A stretch of DNA of 64,000 nt from Variovorax gossypii (GCF_003965815.1 NZ_RXOE01000001.1:496001-560000); one strand, 5' to 3'; positions 52,261-61,428 are shown, numbered from the stretch's first letter. Translations and numbers: made by a program. The notes: generated from the letters alone by a model not told the origin.

Positions 52261-53445
52261 CTACAGGCGCAGCCCCGCCTGCTTCATCAGCGGCAGGATG
52301 CGGTCGCCGAAGAATTCGAGGTCGGGCTTGAAGTCGAAGAAGCTCAGCTGCAGGCCGTCGATGCCCGCGCGCTTGAGCTGCACGAACTGCTCGACCACCT
52401 GCTCCGGCGTGCCGATGACTTCGATGTTCCCGCCGATGGCGCGGCGCTTGGGCGCGTCGTTGCCGACGCGGCCGCGCCAGGCGTGCGCGTCGCTGTCGAA
52501 GCGGTTGAAGCTGGTCTTCGGGTCGGCGTCGATGTGCGCGACGATGGCGTCGTGGTAGTCCCAGGTCTCGCGCTCGGTCTCGCGGCTGATCACCATCGGG
52601 TTGAGCAGCGTGCGCACCTCGCGGCCCACGTCGCGCGCCGCCTGCTTCACGCGCGCGGCGTGCGCCGGCAGCGCCTCGATGGCGCTCGCGAAGCTGGAAC
52701 CGCTCGGGCTGGTGATGAACACGATGTCGGAGTAGCGCGCCGCGAAGCCGATGCCCGCATCGGAGCCGGTGGCGTTCACCAGCACGGGCCGTCCGAAGCG
52801 CGGCTTGGGCGAGACGAACGCGCCGTCAAGCTTCCACGGCGATTCGCCCTTGAACGACCAGTTCTCGGTGTCGGCCCACAGCCGCTGCACCACTTCGAGG
52901 AACTCGGCCGCGAGCTCGTAGCGCCGGTCGTGCTCGATGCGATGAGAGCCGAACATCTCGTGCTCGACCGCGCGGTGGCCCGTGACCACGTTGATGCCCC
53001 AGCGCCCGCCCGAGATGTGGTCGAGCGTGGCGGCGTACTTGGCCAGGTGCAGCGGATGCAGCGGGCCATAGAGCACGTGGATGGTCGATATCAGCATGAT
53101 CCGGCTCGTCAGCGCGGTGAGCGCGGCCGTGGTCATGAACGAGTCGAGCGCGTTGCCGTTGAAGACGCCGCCATAGCCCCCCTTGGGAAGCCATTGCGAG
53201 AGCGCGAACACCAGGTCGAAGTCCAGTCGCTCGGCCTTCAGAACGAGATCGCGGTTGTAGTCGAAGCGCCAGTCGGTGGTGCGCGGCAGTGTCGACGCGC
53301 TCCAGCCGCCCGCCTGTATCGGCAGGAACAGCCCCAGCAGCACGGGCTGCCTGAAGGCCTGGGAGATCGGGCTTTCGCTGAATTCGGTCGGAGCGGCAAA
53401 GCGCTCCCATCCGGCAATGGCGCCGGGCCGTTGTGGCAGGGACAT
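52261..53445 (-). CDS. SfnG/SsuD-like FMN-dependent monooxygenase
   Basis: 394-aa luciferase-like protein. The segment LPRTTDWRFDYNRDLVLKAERLDFDL and GRWGINVVTGH are typical of SfnG (dimethyl sulfone monooxygenase) and the related SsuD/RutA enzymes, which need reduced FMN. The C terminus ...FFGDRILPLM matches the family. A 60-residue stretch before the barrel start is rather polar and may be flexible. It is the first gene of a three-gene minus-strand operon. A 22-base element shared with the operon at 47133 lies 58 bases upstream. Confidence 0.9.
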   Translation of the reverse strand: MSLPQRPGAIAGWERFAAPTEFSESPISQAFRQPVLLGLFLPIQAGGWSASTLPRTTDWRFDYNRDLVLKAERLDFDLVFALSQWLPKGGYGGVFNGNALDSFMTTAALTALTSRIMLISTIHVLYGPLHPLHLAKYAATLDHISGGRWGINVVTGHRAVEHEMFGSHRIEHDRRYELAAEFLEVVQRLWADTENWSFKGESPWKLDGAFVSPKPRFGRPVLVNATGSDAGIGFAARYSDIVFITSPSGSSFASAIEALPAHAARVKQAARDVGREVRTLLNPMVISRETERETWDYHDAIVAHIDADPKTSFNRFDSDAHAWRGRVGNDAPKRRAIGGNIEVIGTPEQVVEQFVQLKRAGIDGLQLSFFDFKPDLEFFGDRILPLMKQAGLRL

Positions 53446-53503
53446 TTGAAATTACCTTCCGAGGTCCGGGATTCTGGTCAGCCGTACCCGAATTGGCACG
53501 CCC

Positions 53504-53525
53504 GGAATCCGCATATCCAAATTCG
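53504..53525. promoter_or_regulatory. Shared 22-base element upstream of SfnG-like gene
   Basis: GGAATCCGCAT, two free bases, CCAAAT, one free base, CG: the same string as at 47221-47242 apart from three positions. It lies 58 bases upstream of the start at 53445 in the same orientation relative to the downstream gene. Here the right half of the palindrome is poorly kept. Confidence 0.5.
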
Positions 53526-53543
53526 CGGGATTCATCATCAGGC

Positions 53544-54782
53544 TCAGAAGACCTTGCCTTCCTCCAGGTGCTTCGTGGTGCCGTTGAGGTGGTAGTCGCC
53601 GATCACGCGCGCTTTCTGCAGCAGCGGGTTGTGGCTGAAGATGGTGCGCAGGTTGCGCCAGTGGCGGTCGAAGTTGTGCCTGCGCGAAGTGGCCGAGGCG
53701 CCGCCGGCCTCGAAGAGGCGCTCGGCGGCCTGCAGCGCGATCCGGCTCACCGCCAGTTGCGTCTTGGCCGTCGCGAGCGCACCGTCGAGCACCAGTTGCT
53801 GCACGCCCTCCTCATCCGCGTCGCCGTTCGCGGCGCCGCGCCTCAGGGCCTCGGCCGATCGGTCGAGCTGCCGCGCGTTGTCGGCGATGAGCGCATCCAC
53901 CGCATGCGTGTACGTAGCCAGGTCGCCCAACACCCATTGCGTGAAGTGGTCTTCGGCTGCCGAGGACGCCGGGCTGTGCGCCGCGGGACGGGCGTGATGC
54001 CGCGCGTAGTGCACGGCGTCGCTGAACACATTGCGCACGATGCCCGCCGCGACGGCTACGAGGTAGAGCTGCCGCAGCGAGGAAGCGTGGCGCCGCTGCA
54101 GGCTGCGCGGCGAGGTGAGCACGATCTCGTCGGGCCGTATCTCCAGCCCGTCGAACTCCAGGCTGCCGCTGGCCGTGAGCCGCTGCCCCATGCCGTCCCA
54201 GTCGTCCTTCACGTGAAGGCCTTCGCGGCCGGTGGGCACGATCACCGTGGCATCGCGGCCTTCCTCGTCGCGCACCGCGATGCTCGCGAAGTCGGAAAAC
54301 GCGGTGCCGGTCGCGTAGTACTTGCTGCCGTTGAGCACGAGCCTGTCGCCCTGCCGTTCGAGCGCGGTGGTCACCGTGCCCGAACGCGGCGTGCCGAGTT
54401 CGGTGAAGGCGCCGCCGAACAGGGCCCCCTCGAGCACGCGGGCCAGCTGGCGGTCGGCATCCGCATTCGGCGGTGCGGAAGTCCACAGCTCGATGGCGTT
54501 GTAGTGCGTGCGCAATGCGTGCGCCACGTTGGAGTCTGCCGCGGCCAGCGTGGCGACGACCTGCACGAGGTCTTCGATCGAGCCGCCGGGGCCGCCGCGA
54601 TCAGCTGGGATGCGCAGCGCGCCCAGCCCCGACGCGCGAAACAGCGCGAAAGCCTCGAAAGGCAACGTGCCTTCGCGTTCGCGCTGCGAGGCGCCTTCGG
54701 CAATCGCCGCGGCCAGCGCAGGCAGCCGCTCGAGCAAGGTTCTGAGTTGGGCACCTGGCACGGCGCGATCGACGGCATTCAT
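53544..54782 (-). CDS. DszC/SfnB-type flavin monooxygenase, variant C terminus
   Basis: 412-aa acyl-CoA-dehydrogenase-fold protein, third of its kind here. Start at ATG 54782 (MNAVDRAVPGAQ) with GGGA about eight bases upstream; an ATG six bases earlier is too close to that site. Motifs: RIPADRGGPGGSIEDLVQVV, KDDWDGMGQRLTASGSLEF, FDRHWRNLRTIFSHNP. The last differs from the HTLHDP of the two paralogues. It lies upstream of the SfnG-like operon on the same strand (98-base gap to 53445) and is divergent from the binding-protein gene at 54999. Confidence 0.87.
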   Translation of the reverse strand: MNAVDRAVPGAQLRTLLERLPALAAAIAEGASQREREGTLPFEAFALFRASGLGALRIPADRGGPGGSIEDLVQVVATLAAADSNVAHALRTHYNAIELWTSAPPNADADRQLARVLEGALFGGAFTELGTPRSGTVTTALERQGDRLVLNGSKYYATGTAFSDFASIAVRDEEGRDATVIVPTGREGLHVKDDWDGMGQRLTASGSLEFDGLEIRPDEIVLTSPRSLQRRHASSLRQLYLVAVAAGIVRNVFSDAVHYARHHARPAAHSPASSAAEDHFTQWVLGDLATYTHAVDALIADNARQLDRSAEALRRGAANGDADEEGVQQLVLDGALATAKTQLAVSRIALQAAERLFEAGGASATSRRHNFDRHWRNLRTIFSHNPLLQKARVIGDYHLNGTTKHLEEGKVF

Positions 54783-54839
54783 TGCTTGCATTTCCCGTAA
54801 GCGGCAGAGGCTCGGGAATATAGGCCGCGGCACTCATCG

Positions 54840-54857
54840 GTTTGCGCATAAGCAAAC
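54840..54857. promoter_or_regulatory. Inverted repeat in divergent promoter region
   Basis: GTTTGC-GCATAA-GCAAAC, a 6+6+6 inverted repeat 58 bases upstream of the DszC-like start at 54782 and 142 bases upstream of the binding-protein start at 54999. Size and spacing fit a dimeric regulator site. The rest of this 216-base gap shows nothing else I can support. Confidence 0.4.
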
Positions 54858-54998
54858 TCGGTTTTCGGCTCGGTGCGCAGCACGCCGGGCACCCGTCGCG
54901 ACTGCATTTCGATGATCGAAAAAATGCTAAGCGCCGGGACGGATTTCCAAGACCATCGTCAGCCTTTCGAGCCACTCGCGGACACGGTGATCCATCCC

Positions 54999-56612
54999 AT
55001 GCTTTCATTTCTTCTCCTCGCAAAACTGAAGTTCGACCGGCGGCTGATTCACCTCGCGCTGGCCGCCCTGCCCTTCACCGCAAGCGCGCAGAACGCCGCC
55101 GCGCCCACGCCGGTGAGCGGCGGAACGCTGACCTACGCGGTGTCGCAGGAGCCGACCTCGCTGGTGTCCTTCCTCGACACGAAGACGGACAACCGAAACA
55201 TCAGCGCCAAGGTCACCGAGGGCCTGCTGCGCTACGACGCGAAGTTCAACCCGCAGCCGCTGCTGGCCACCTCGTGGCAGGTCAGCGCCGACGGCCTGAA
55301 GTACACCTTCAAGCTGCGTCCGGGCGTGAAGTTCCACGATGGGCGCGACTTCACCGCCGAGGACGTGCGCTACTCGGTGCTGGTCCAGAAGAAGCAAGGC
55401 CCGCGCGGACGCATCACGCTGGCCAACGTGGAGCGCGTGGACGCGCCCGATCCGCTCACCGCGGTGATCGTGCTGGCCAAGCCCGCGCCCTTCCTGTTGA
55501 AGTCGCTGTCGTCGGCGGAGCTGCCGATCGTGCCGGCCCACCGCTATGCCGACGGCGACCCGCTCTCCAGCCCGAACATCTCGGCACCCGTGGGCACCGG
55601 GCCGTACATCTTCGAGCAGTGGGTGCGCGGCAGCCACCTGGTGCTGCGCAAGAACCCGGCTTACTGGCGCAAGGACCGCCCGTACATCGACCGCGTGATC
55701 GTGAAGTTCGTTCGCGACCCGGCCGCGATCTCCACCGCCATAGAGACCGGCGAAGTCGACGTGGCTCAGGGCGTGAGCCTGGCCGACCTCGAGCGGCTGT
55801 CGACGAACCCGAAGCTCAAGGTCGACGACGGCTACGACGGCTTCCTCAACAACGCCTCGTTCCTCGAGTTCAACGTGGAGAACCCGGTCCTGGCGAACGC
55901 CAAGGTGCGCCACGCCATCGCGCAGGCCATCGACCGCAACTTCATCCGCAACACGATCTACTACAAGCGCGTGGAGGTCGTGAACTCGCCGATCCCGCGC
56001 GTGCTGTCCGACTACTACGACGACAGCACCTTCCGCTATCCCTTCGACGTCGCCGCGGCCAACCGCCTGCTCGACGAGGCGGGCCAGCCCAAGCAGGCCA
56101 ACGGCCAGCGCTTCTCGCTGCGGCTGAGCTACATCCCCGGCGCGGAGTTCAAGCGCACGGCCGACTACCTGCGCTCCGCGCTGGCGCGCGTGAGCATCAA
56201 GGTCGAGATCGTGGACGGCGACCTTCCCACCTTCCTCAAGCGGGTCTACACCACGCGCGATTTCGACATCAACATCAACGGCCTGGGCCGCCTCTTCGAT
56301 CCCACGGTGGGCGTGCAGCGCATCTACTGGGGCGACGGCGTGCGCAACCCGCTGATCTGGGTGAACGCCGCCCACTACGACAACCCGCAGGTCGACGAGC
56401 TGTTCCGCCAGGCCGCCGTCGAACTCGACGCGGGCAAGCGCGCGGCGCAGTTCAGGCAGGTGCAGCAGATCGTCGGCCGCGAGCTGCCGGTGCTTCCGAT
56501 CGTCGCGGTGCCCTCGATCGTGGTGCACAGCGCGCGCCTGCACGACTTCCACAACAGCATCGACCTGATGTCGGGCGACCTGGCCGACGCATGGATCGAA
56601 CCGCGCAAGTGA
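54999..56612 (+). CDS. ABC solute-binding protein, dipeptide/nickel family (SBP_bac_5)
   Basis: 537-aa periplasmic binding protein. Start taken at ATG 54999 (MLSFLLLAKLKFDRRLIHLALAALPFTASAQ), which gives a signal peptide; 42 further codons are open upstream. Motifs: VTEGLLRYDAKFNPQPLLATSW, FKLRPGVKFHDGRDFTAEDVRY, APVGTGPYIFEQWVRGSHL, KNPAYWRKDRPYI. First gene of a plus-strand operon with an amidase, two more binding proteins and a DszB-like enzyme. No permease or ATPase is encoded with it. Confidence 0.92.
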   Translation: MLSFLLLAKLKFDRRLIHLALAALPFTASAQNAAAPTPVSGGTLTYAVSQEPTSLVSFLDTKTDNRNISAKVTEGLLRYDAKFNPQPLLATSWQVSADGLKYTFKLRPGVKFHDGRDFTAEDVRYSVLVQKKQGPRGRITLANVERVDAPDPLTAVIVLAKPAPFLLKSLSSAELPIVPAHRYADGDPLSSPNISAPVGTGPYIFEQWVRGSHLVLRKNPAYWRKDRPYIDRVIVKFVRDPAAISTAIETGEVDVAQGVSLADLERLSTNPKLKVDDGYDGFLNNASFLEFNVENPVLANAKVRHAIAQAIDRNFIRNTIYYKRVEVVNSPIPRVLSDYYDDSTFRYPFDVAAANRLLDEAGQPKQANGQRFSLRLSYIPGAEFKRTADYLRSALARVSIKVEIVDGDLPTFLKRVYTTRDFDININGLGRLFDPTVGVQRIYWGDGVRNPLIWVNAAHYDNPQVDELFRQAAVELDAGKRAAQFRQVQQIVGRELPVLPIVAVPSIVVHSARLHDFHNSIDLMSGDLADAWIEPRK

Positions 56613-56628
56613 CCACCCGAAAGCCCAC

Positions 56629-58146
56629 ATGACCACCCAGGACCTTCATCACACCCTTCTGGATTCGCTGACCTTCGCGAGTGCCCGCGCGCAGGCCGAG
56701 GCGCTGGCCGCCGGCCGCGTGTCGGCAGTCGATCTGCTGGAGCATGTGCTCGCGCGCATCAGCCGCTTCGACAACGACCTCAACGCAGTGGTGGTTCGCG
56801 ACGACGAGGCCTCCCGCGCGGCGGCCCGCGAAGCCGACGCAGCCCTGGCGCGCGGCGAGCGGCGGCCGCTGCTCGGCGTGCCGATCACGGTGAAGGAATC
56901 GTTCGATGTCGCCGGCTACGTCACGAGCAGCGGCAACCCGGACTATGCGAACAACGTGGCCGCGCAGGACTCCCTGGCCGTCGCGGCGCTGCGCGGCGCC
57001 GGCGCGGTGATCGTCGGCAAGAGCAACGTGCCGCTGGCCCTCGCCGACCTGCAGAGCTACAACGACGTCTACGGCGTGAGCAACAACCCTTGGGACACCG
57101 CGCGCACGCCGGGCGGCTCCTCGGGCGGCTCGGCCGCCGCGCTCGCGGCAGGCTACGTGGCGCTGGAGCTGGGCACCGACATCGGCGGCTCGATCCGCAT
57201 TCCGGCGCACTTCAACGGCGTGTACGGCCACAAGCCGACGGCAGGTCTCGTCGCGCTGCGCGGCACCGGCGTGCCCTCGGGCCGGCTGGCCGATCGCGAC
57301 CTCGCCGTGGCCGGTCCGCTGGCGCGCACCGCGTCCGACCTCGGGCTCGCGCTGGACCTGCTGGTCAACCTCGAGCCGCTGGCCGCCAAGGCCTGGAAGG
57401 CGACCCTGCCGCCGGCGCGCCACGCCAAATTGAGCGATTTCCGCGTGCTGGTGATCGACCAGTGGCCCGGCAGCGCGCGCAGCCTGCACGAGGCGCTGGT
57501 GGTCGATCGCGTGGTGGAGCGCCTGCGCACGCAGGGCGTGAAGGTGACGCGGCCTTCGGAGCTGCCGGCCGGCCTGCTGCCCGACCTCACGCAGTCGCAC
57601 CGCGTCTACCGCAGCCTGCTGGGCTCCTCGCTGGCCACGCCGCCCGCGCTGAGCAAGTCGGCGCAGAAGCGGCTAGAAGCTCTCTCGCCCGACGACGACA
57701 GCGCCGATGCCGCATGGCTGCGCGCGCCCACGCTGCGCCACGGCGAATGGCTGAAGGACAACGAGCGCCGCGTGGCGCTGCGCCACCAGTGGGAGCGCTT
57801 CTTCGAGAACTTCGACGTGGTGGTGACGCCGGTCGCGCCGCTTCCGGCCTTCCGCCACAACCACACCGAGCCGAAGGACGAGCGCACCTATCCCGTCGCT
57901 TTCGAGAACGGCACGCGCGAGGTTCGTTTCCTCGACCTGTTCCACTGGGCCGGCCTGCCGGTGCTGCCGGGCCTGCCGGCCACCAGCTTCCCGGTCGGGC
58001 TCGACGAAGACGGCCTGCCGGTGAGCGCGCAGGCCGTCGGCCCCTATCTCGAGGACCGCACGACCATCGCCTTCGCCGAACTGCTCGAGCAGGTCTACGG
58101 CGGCTTCATCGCGCCGCCCGGTTTCGGAGGGAGCGGCGCGGCATGA
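56629..58146 (+). CDS. Amidase signature family enzyme
   Basis: 505-aa amidase with the Ser-cisSer-Lys catalytic set: Lys89 in ITVKESFDVAG, cis-Ser164 in TPGGSSGGSAAA and Ser188 in GTDIGGSIRIPA, all conserved. Members hydrolyse aryl or alkyl amides and nitrile-derived amides. No signal peptide, so it works in the cytoplasm. It begins 16 bases after the first binding-protein gene and overlaps the next by four bases (58143-58146). It may open an amide in the imported substrate; inference from context. Confidence 0.94.
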   Translation: MTTQDLHHTLLDSLTFASARAQAEALAAGRVSAVDLLEHVLARISRFDNDLNAVVVRDDEASRAAAREADAALARGERRPLLGVPITVKESFDVAGYVTSSGNPDYANNVAAQDSLAVAALRGAGAVIVGKSNVPLALADLQSYNDVYGVSNNPWDTARTPGGSSGGSAAALAAGYVALELGTDIGGSIRIPAHFNGVYGHKPTAGLVALRGTGVPSGRLADRDLAVAGPLARTASDLGLALDLLVNLEPLAAKAWKATLPPARHAKLSDFRVLVIDQWPGSARSLHEALVVDRVVERLRTQGVKVTRPSELPAGLLPDLTQSHRVYRSLLGSSLATPPALSKSAQKRLEALSPDDDSADAAWLRAPTLRHGEWLKDNERRVALRHQWERFFENFDVVVTPVAPLPAFRHNHTEPKDERTYPVAFENGTREVRFLDLFHWAGLPVLPGLPATSFPVGLDEDGLPVSAQAVGPYLEDRTTIAFAELLEQVYGGFIAPPGFGGSGAA

Positions 58147-59768
58147 GGCCCACGCTGCCCATCAGCCGACGGCGCTTTCACCGGCGTGTTCTCGGCGGTC
58201 TCGGCCTGCCCTTGGCTGCACCGGCACTGGCGGCCACCGCCGCAACCCCGGCCGATGCGCCGCGCCGCGCGCAAGGCGGCGTCGTCACCCTGCTCACGGC
58301 GCTGGAGCCGCCCACGCTGGTCGGCCTGGTCAACTCCGCCGCGGGTACCTTCCTGGTCTCGCCCAAGGCGGTGGAAGGCCTGCTGAGCTACGACTTCGAG
58401 CTGCGCCCGCGCCCACAGCTGGCGGTAGCGTGGGAGGTGCAGCCCGACGGCCTGCAATACACCTTCCGGCTGCGGCGCGGCGTGAAGTGGCATGACGGGC
58501 GCGACTTCACCTCGGCCGATGTCGCCTTCTCGATACTCGCGCTCAAGGCCTCGCATCCGCGCGGCAGGGCCACCTTCGCGAGCGTGTCCGAGGTGCGCAC
58601 GCCCGATGCGCACACGGCGGTGCTGGTGCTCAGCCGCCCTGCCCCGTTCCTGCTCACCGCGCTCGCGGCGGCTGAGTCGCCGATCGTTCCGCGCCATGTG
58701 TACGAGGGCAAGGACCTGGCCACCCATCCGGCCAACAACGCGCCAGTGGGCACCGGTCCCTTCGTCTTCAAGGAATGGGTGCGCGGCAGCCACGTGATCT
58801 ACGAGCGCAACCCGAACTACTGGGACCCGGGCAAGCCGTACATCGACCGCCTGGTGGTGCGCTTCATTCCCGACCAGGCGGCGGCCGCCGCCGCGCTCGA
58901 GAGCGGCACGGTCGACCTTGCCGGCGCCACGCCCGTGCCCATTCCCGACCTCGACCGCCTGAAGGACCTGCCTCACCTTGGCCTGGACACGCGTGGCAAC
59001 GAGTACTTCAACAACTCCACCACGCGCATCGAGTTCAACCTCGACAACCGCTACTTCAAACACGCGAAGGTGCGCCAGGCCGTGGCGCATGCGATCGACC
59101 GCGAGGTGATCCTGAAGACCGTGTGGTACGGCTACGGCATCGCCGCGCCCGGGCCGATCTCGCCGGTGCTCAAGGCCTTCCACGACCCGAAGGTGGCGGT
59201 GCCGCGCTTCGACCGCAAGCGCGCCGAGGCGCTGCTGGACGAGGCCGGCTTTCCGCGCGGCGCCGACGGCGTGCGCTTTCGCGTGAGCCACGACGTGTTC
59301 GACGGCGGCGGCAACCGCGTGGGCCAGTACATCCGCCAGGCGCTGGCGCGCGTGGGCATCGACGTGACGGTGCGCACGCAGGAGTTCGGCAGCTACATCA
59401 AGCGCGTGTACACCGACCGCGACTTCGACTTCAACAACCAGGGCATGAGCCAGATGTTCGACCCCACGGTGGGCATCCAGCGCTTCTACTGGTCGAAGAA
59501 CTTCCGCCCCGGCGTGCCGTTCTCGAACGGCGCGCACTACGACAACCCCGAGGTCGACCGGTTGCTGGAGGCCGCGGCGGTGGAAAACGACCCTGCGAAG
59601 CGCCGCGCGCTCTTCAGCGAATTCCAGCGCGTGATCGCCGCCGAGCTGCCGACCATCGGCCTCGTGGCCGTGGCGCAGGTCACGGTGGCGAACCGGCGCA
59701 TCGGCGACCACACGGTCGGCGCCGACGGGCTCTCGGGCAACTTCGCCGACATCTACATCAGGGCCTGA
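58143..59768 (+). CDS. ABC solute-binding protein, dipeptide/nickel family (SBP_bac_5)
   Basis: 541-aa paralogue with a twin-arginine-like leader (ISRRRFHRRVLGGLGLPLAAPALA). Motifs: SPKAVEGLLSYDFELRPRPQL, FRLRRGVKWHDGRDFTSADVAF, PVGTGPFVFKEWVRGSHVIYERNPNYWDPG. Start fixed by ATGA overlap with the amidase stop. It is most similar in wording to the proteins at 28016 and 59773, so recent duplication is likely. Ligand unknown. Confidence 0.93.
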   Translation: MRPTLPISRRRFHRRVLGGLGLPLAAPALAATAATPADAPRRAQGGVVTLLTALEPPTLVGLVNSAAGTFLVSPKAVEGLLSYDFELRPRPQLAVAWEVQPDGLQYTFRLRRGVKWHDGRDFTSADVAFSILALKASHPRGRATFASVSEVRTPDAHTAVLVLSRPAPFLLTALAAAESPIVPRHVYEGKDLATHPANNAPVGTGPFVFKEWVRGSHVIYERNPNYWDPGKPYIDRLVVRFIPDQAAAAAALESGTVDLAGATPVPIPDLDRLKDLPHLGLDTRGNEYFNNSTTRIEFNLDNRYFKHAKVRQAVAHAIDREVILKTVWYGYGIAAPGPISPVLKAFHDPKVAVPRFDRKRAEALLDEAGFPRGADGVRFRVSHDVFDGGGNRVGQYIRQALARVGIDVTVRTQEFGSYIKRVYTDRDFDFNNQGMSQMFDPTVGIQRFYWSKNFRPGVPFSNGAHYDNPEVDRLLEAAAVENDPAKRRALFSEFQRVIAAELPTIGLVAVAQVTVANRRIGDHTVGADGLSGNFADIYIRA

Positions 59769-59772
59769 GACC

Positions 59773-61410
59773 ATGAACGACAACGCCATCCATCGCCGCC
59801 TCTTCCTGCAGGGCGGCGCGAGCCTGGGCCTGGCGGGCCTGGCGGGCCTGGCGCCCGCGTGGGCGCAGGGGCTCCCTGCACCCACCACCACTACCGGCGC
59901 CCCGGTGCGCGGCGGCACGCTCACCGTGCTGATCGACCCCGAGCCGCCGACGCTCACCACCATCGCGCATTCGGCGGGCTCGTCGGTGCTGATCTCGGCC
60001 AAGGTCACCGAAGGCCTGCTGAGCTACGACTTCGACCTCGCGCCGCAGCCGCAGCTTGCCACCGCCTGGTCCGTGAGCAGCGACGGCCTGCAATACACCT
60101 TCACCCTGCGCCGCGGCGTGAAGTGGCACGACGGCCGGCCCTTCACCTCGGCCGACGTGGCGCACTCCATCGGCCTGCTGAAGCAATACCACCCGCGCGG
60201 GCGCGCCACCTTCTCCAGCCTGGCCGAGGTGCGCACGCCGGACGAGTTCACGGCCGTGCTGGTGCTGTCGAAGCCGGTGCCCTACCTGATCACCGCGCTC
60301 TCCGCCTCCGAATCGCCCATCGTGCCGAAGCACCTGTACGAGAGCGGCAAGGCCGATGCCAACCCGGCCAACAACGCGCCCGTCGGCACCGGCCCCTTCG
60401 TGTTCAAGGAGTGGGTGCGCGGCAGCCACGTGACCTACGAGCGCAACCCGAACTACTGGGACAACCCCAGGCCCTACGTCGACCGGCTGATCGTGCGCTT
60501 CATTCCCGACGCGGCGGCCCGCGCCGCCGCCATCGAGAAGGGCGAGGTGCACCTGAGCCCGGGCACGCCGGTGCCGCTGGGCGACGTCGAACGGCTGCGC
60601 GCCAAGCCGAACCTGGTGTTCGAGCCCAACGGCTACCAGTACATCAACAACGTCTCGCGCGTGGAGTTCAACCTGGAGAACCCCGCCCTGCAGGACCTGC
60701 GCGTGCGCCAGGCCATCGCGTACGCCATCAACCGGCAGGTGGTGCGCAAGACCGTGTGGTACGGCCAGGGCACGCTGATCCCGGGGCCGGTGCATCCGGC
60801 GCTGAAGAAGTTCTACGTGCCCGACCTGCCCGTGCTGCCCTACGACCTGAAGCAAGCCGAGGCGCTGCTCGACGCGGCGGGCATCGCGCGCGGCAAGGCC
60901 GGCGGCAACCTGCGGCTGAAGCTCGGCCTGGTGCCGATCCCCAACGAAGGCGGCCAGCGCACGGCCGAGTACCTGAAGCAGAGCCTGGGCCGCATCGGCA
61001 TCGAGGTCACCATCAACTCGCAGGACTTCGCGACCTACGTGCGCCGCGTGTACGCCGACCGCGCCTTCGACCTGCACGTGAGCGTGATGAGCAACACATT
61101 CGATCCGACCGTGGGCATCCAGCGCCTGTACTGGTCGAAGAACTTCAGGAAGGGCCTGCCGTTCTCGAACGGCTCGGGCTACAGCAACCCCGAGGTCGAC
61201 CGCCTGCTCGAGGCCGCGGCCGTCGAGGTGGACGAGGGCCGCAGGCGGCAGGCCTTCGCGGAGTTCCAGCGGCACATCGTGCGCGACCTGCCCGACATCA
61301 CGCTGCTGGCCATCGACAACTACACCATCGCCGACCGCCGCGTGCACGGCCACACCGTGAGCGCCGACGGCATCGCCGGCAACCTGGCCGGCGCGTGGAT
61401 CGGCGCCTGA
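59773..61410 (+). CDS. ABC solute-binding protein, dipeptide/nickel family (SBP_bac_5)
   Basis: 545-aa paralogue with a Tat-type leader (IHRRLFLQGGASLGLAGLAGLAPAWAQG). Motifs: SAKVTEGLLSYDFDLAPQPQLATAW, FTLRRGVKWHDGRPFTSADVAHSI, PVGTGPFVFKEWVRGSHVTYERNPNYWDNP. It begins four bases after the previous gene's stop. Two neighbouring binding proteins of one family and no transport genes suggest that they deliver different ligands to a permease encoded elsewhere. Confidence 0.93.
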   Translation: MNDNAIHRRLFLQGGASLGLAGLAGLAPAWAQGLPAPTTTTGAPVRGGTLTVLIDPEPPTLTTIAHSAGSSVLISAKVTEGLLSYDFDLAPQPQLATAWSVSSDGLQYTFTLRRGVKWHDGRPFTSADVAHSIGLLKQYHPRGRATFSSLAEVRTPDEFTAVLVLSKPVPYLITALSASESPIVPKHLYESGKADANPANNAPVGTGPFVFKEWVRGSHVTYERNPNYWDNPRPYVDRLIVRFIPDAAARAAAIEKGEVHLSPGTPVPLGDVERLRAKPNLVFEPNGYQYINNVSRVEFNLENPALQDLRVRQAIAYAINRQVVRKTVWYGQGTLIPGPVHPALKKFYVPDLPVLPYDLKQAEALLDAAGIARGKAGGNLRLKLGLVPIPNEGGQRTAEYLKQSLGRIGIEVTINSQDFATYVRRVYADRAFDLHVSVMSNTFDPTVGIQRLYWSKNFRKGLPFSNGSGYSNPEVDRLLEAAAVEVDEGRRRQAFAEFQRHIVRDLPDITLLAIDNYTIADRRVHGHTVSADGIAGNLAGAWIGA

Positions 61411-61428
61411 AACCGAGGAACACACTCA

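Noticed and set aside
53494..53508. Sigma-54 promoter (TGGCACG at 53494-53500)
   Set aside because: The -12 part (TTGC at the right spacing) is missing and the orientation is opposite to the downstream gene.
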